Shown: piece by piece, positions 4,677-6,509 of the stretch
Numbering within the stretch: the first letter of the stretch is position 1
Layout of the letters: every line of letters begins with the position of its first letter
NCBI GenBank assembly: GCA_937877765.1
Contig: CALGBN010000096.1
Span: forward strand, 1 to 6,509
Source of the DNA: Candidatus Bathyarchaeota archaeon
Lineage (GTDB): Archaea; Thermoproteota; Bathyarchaeia; TCS64
Direction: 5' to 3'
Length of the DNA stretch: 6,509 nucleotides
Notes under the pieces: generated by a model
The model's database searches: none
Seen by the model: only the letters and a program-made list of their open reading frames with translations
What the model was told of the DNA's origin: nothing
Position numbers and translations under genes: made by a program

Positions 4677-4787
4677 AAACCTCTATAATAATATTCAATT
4701 TCCATGATACTAATATTTGTTGCTCTTATTTCCTACTTTTTCTCACCCACTTTTTTATCCCTCATTTAACAAGAACAAAACGTATAG

Positions 4788-4934
4788 AGGTATCAGGCCC
4801 TGTCCGAGAAAAAAACCCCGATTGGGAAACTGTCATCCAAGGATAGGTTGGAAAATCTACGACGTAATCCATGGAAAAATCTCAGTGATAAGCCCGGAGT
4901 CGTCATCAAGAGCACGGCTCAGAGGAGACCTTAG
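4788..4934 (+). CDS. 3' remnant of the gene upstream of the portal (5' end missing)
   Basis: This frame reads RYQALSEKKTPIGKLSSKD, then RLENLRRNPWKNLSDKPG, and ends TAQRRP at TAG 4932-4934, two bases before the portal GTG. The last codons carry the portal's ribosome binding site, as in tightly packed viral operons. A stop in the same frame at 4785-4787 and the change to AT-rich non-coding sequence there show the gene has lost its 5' part. In tailed viruses the gene before the portal is often the terminase large subunit, but the tail shows no nuclease motif, so that identity is inference from position only. Another frame (4717-4998) is open across the region but extends into AT-rich DNA and looks less protein-like. 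Confidence 0.5.
   Translation, partial: RYQALSEKKTPIGKLSSKDRLENLRRNPWKNLSDKPGVVIKSTAQRRP
4919..4928 (+). promoter_or_regulatory. Ribosome binding site of the portal gene
   Basis: TCAGAGGAGA ends 8 bases before the GTG at 4937 and contains GAGGAG, a strong Shine-Dalgarno match. It decides the GTG start over the ATGs further in, such as the one in the YYQGMNQDY stretch, which have none. Confidence 0.65.
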
Positions 4935-4936
4935 CC

Positions 4937-6112
4937 GTGTCGGGGCTGCTACATGGGCTCAGACGGGTCCTCTGGGGGGCGTCAGTTCCCAAGGCTAAGC
5001 GGTACGGTGAGACCAGTACACCCACCAGTAGCACCTATTATCAGGGTATGAATCAGGATTACCGCTGGTTCAGGCAGGACGAGATAGTAAGGAGCTGTAT
5101 AACGGCTAACGCGTTTTTCTCATCCCTACAGGGATTCGAGACTTCAACCGAAGATGAACAATACAGCAGCCTCAAAGAAGAAATCGATGAACTCAACAAG
5201 AAACTAAACCTAGACCAAGCACTCTACATCGCCCAAGTTAAACGAAGCATCTACGGTAAAGCAGGCTTCGAGATAATCAGAGGCAGTGATGGACTACCCG
5301 TTGAGTTACTGAGCCTGCAGAGCGACCAGCTGAAGCCCGATCTGGATGAGAACTGGAAGCTAACAGGTTACACCTACAAGGGCAAGGAGGGCTTCTACGA
5401 GCCAGACGAGGTACTCTACTTCACGAACCTTCAACTAGAGTCAGACCGACTGGGGCTCAGCGATGTCGAGCCAGTCCGAAGCATCTGCCAGGCACGCCAC
5501 GAGCTCCTCAGGGAGAACTTCCCCGAAATCGTCAGAACCATATGGGCACCCTATGTGATACTGAAAGCAGACACTAGTGGGTTACCCAGAAGCGAAGCAG
5601 AAGCCGCCTTGGATGATCTCGCGGAGATAGCCCGTGCCGGTAAGAGCTTGGCGGTGAATGAGAGCGTTGAGGCTACTGTCGTCGATATCACGCCGGATAT
5701 CGCGAGCCTCAACCATATGCTGGACAAGCTGGAGCAGTCTATCATAGGGGCCTTCCAGACCCCACGGTTCCTACTGGGGAAGCCCATCGAGAACAGGGCC
5801 ACAGCGTTCGCCGAGCTGGAGACCTATGTACGGGGTGTCGTGAACAAGAACCAGCGATACCTCAAGCGGGAGGTTGAGCATCAGTTATTCGATCCATGGA
5901 CACGGGTAATCCAAGAACTCGGCGAGAACGCGCCACTGCCTGTGCATGTCCGGCTTGTCTGGAACCCTGTGCGGGCTATGGATATCTACAATATGGCTGA
6001 CGCGGCGGCGAAGCTCTACGGCAGCTATGGTCAGGGCCTACTCGGGGAGCACAAGGATAAGCTCTGGGAGCTAATGGGCTGGGACCCATCCGAACTGGAG
6101 GCTGAAGCATGA
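4937..6112 (+). CDS. HK97-type phage portal protein, 391 residues
   Basis: The portal forms the dodecameric ring at the capsid vertex through which the terminase packages DNA and to which the tail attaches. The sequence has the family layout: an N-terminal region with RQDEIVRSCITANAFF (residues about 46-61), a beta-rich body with SIYGKAGFEIIRG, ELLSLQSDQLKP and the FYEPDEVLYFTNL strand, a long helical crown/stem region (ARHELLRENFPEI, later LDKLEQSIIGAFQTPRFLLG and ENRATAFAELETYVRG), and a C-terminal wing ending in a helix. The pattern of F-x-x-P-x-x-L-L-G followed by a helix is typical of HK97/SPP1-type portals of bacterial and archaeal tailed viruses. Length is normal. The TGA overlaps the next ATG as ATGA, so translation is coupled to the protease gene. 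Confidence 0.88.
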   Translation: MSGLLHGLRRVLWGASVPKAKRYGETSTPTSSTYYQGMNQDYRWFRQDEIVRSCITANAFFSSLQGFETSTEDEQYSSLKEEIDELNKKLNLDQALYIAQVKRSIYGKAGFEIIRGSDGLPVELLSLQSDQLKPDLDENWKLTGYTYKGKEGFYEPDEVLYFTNLQLESDRLGLSDVEPVRSICQARHELLRENFPEIVRTIWAPYVILKADTSGLPRSEAEAALDDLAEIARAGKSLAVNESVEATVVDITPDIASLNHMLDKLEQSIIGAFQTPRFLLGKPIENRATAFAELETYVRGVVNKNQRYLKREVEHQLFDPWTRVIQELGENAPLPVHVRLVWNPVRAMDIYNMADAAAKLYGSYGQGLLGEHKDKLWELMGWDPSELEAEA

Positions 6113-6509
6113 GCAAGATGCTGCGCTTCATCGCCGGGGTCCACAGGGTAGAGGCTGGGGAGGTTAACGAGGCTACCTTCTATGTGATGAACACCACCGT
6201 GAACAGGAACGGTTGGGGGGTCTCGGATAAGGCTCTGGAGGAGGCGCTGCCGACGCTCCATGACAAGCCTTTGGGGTGTGGACCAGACTACAAGATAGAT
6301 GTCCACTACCCCGAGCCCATGAACGTCGGGATCTTCTACAAGGCCACCAAGCCAGACGGCTACGCACTAGGCACAGCCACCATCACTGATGAATACGTGT
6401 GGGAGAAGCTGACCGCCGGTGAGTGGGGCCCCATATCGGTGGTGATTAACAGCTTCCGGGAGACCTGCAGCAAATGCGGAAAGGTGATCACGGAGCTAGA
6501 GGACCCATG
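6109..6509 (+). CDS. Probable XkdF-like capsid maturation protease, 3'-incomplete
   Basis: ATG 6109 overlaps the portal stop as ATGA, and 133 codons are open to the window end. After MSKMLRFIAGVHRVE come NRNGWGVSDKALEEALPTL (33-51), KIDVHYPEPMNVGIF (62-76), DGYALGTATITDEYVWEKL (83-101) and GEWGPISVVINSF (104-116). This order, a GW-x-VS-x-x-L-x-x-ALPT segment, a His before an MP-x-x-VG-like strand and a Ser in G-x-x-SV, fits XkdF-like prohead proteases, which share the herpesvirus assemblin fold. His66 and Ser110 would be catalytic candidates. A CxxC at 120/123 (TCSKCGK) suggests a metal-binding insert not usual in the family. Position directly after the portal is the standard place for a head protease. 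The assignment rests on motif order and synteny. Confidence 0.68.
   Translation, partial: MSKMLRFIAGVHRVEAGEVNEATFYVMNTTVNRNGWGVSDKALEEALPTLHDKPLGCGPDYKIDVHYPEPMNVGIFYKATKPDGYALGTATITDEYVWEKLTAGEWGPISVVINSFRETCSKCGKVITELEDP

Noticed and set aside
2748..4787. Island as a transposon
   Set aside because: No transposase and no terminal inverted repeats at its ends; only a 5-base repeat, too short to prove insertion.
4717..4998. Plus-strand 93-codon open frame before the portal
   Set aside because: It spans AT-rich DNA and then runs into the portal in another frame; the 4788-4934 frame ending at the portal start looks more like protein.
1..6509. CRISPR array
   Set aside because: No regularly spaced direct repeats are visible on either strand; the repeated GGAGG-type motifs are ribosome binding sites.

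Overview
The window looks like part of a metagenomic contig carrying archaeal virus or provirus DNA. An archaeal source is suggested by an interrupted tRNA-like gene with an encoded CCA end, a TATA-type promoter with a near-leaderless start, small C2H2 and winged-helix proteins, and HK97-type head genes. No lineage can be named. Bases 1-70 are not biological: they are a complete Illumina Nextera i7 adapter ending in the Tn5 mosaic end, so real sequence starts at base 71.

Layout. (A) 72-304: the 3' tail of an unidentified gene, then a tRNA-like gene in two pieces separated by about 65-75 AT-rich bases. (B) 310 to about 2747: a compact minus-strand operon of nine small genes, mostly joined by 4-base ATGA/GTGA overlaps, each internal start with its own GGAGG-type ribosome binding site. 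Products include two winged-helix proteins, a C2H2 zinc-finger protein, two further Cys-rich proteins, two small membrane proteins (one only 34 residues) and two unrecognised proteins. The operon stops 5 bases from the tRNA CCA end, the usual arrangement for an element integrated at a tRNA 3' end. (C) about 2748-4785: a more AT-rich stretch of mostly broken genes: a trypsin-like protease lacking its N-terminal half, a membrane-anchored protein with a probable Ig-like domain, a HAD phosphatase with an in-frame TGA and a missing C-terminus, and an intact 56-residue ribbon-helix-helix protein. (D) about 4788-6509: a plus-strand virion module: tail of an upstream gene, HK97-type portal, and the start of a probable XkdF-like capsid maturation protease running off the window.

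The main structural point is that the winged-helix gene heading leftward and the protease gene heading rightward are both cut at the same place, near 2748. A second break lies near 4785, upstream of the portal. Block C is therefore foreign to the two virus-like blocks: a recombination or insertion product, or an amplification/assembly chimera. The adapter left at the contig end makes an artefact a serious possibility.

Blocks B and D would fit a temperate archaeal tailed virus with a leftward small-gene operon (regulation or host takeover, inferred) and a rightward head operon. The least familiar part is the tightly coupled set of Cys-rich and membrane micro-proteins in block B.
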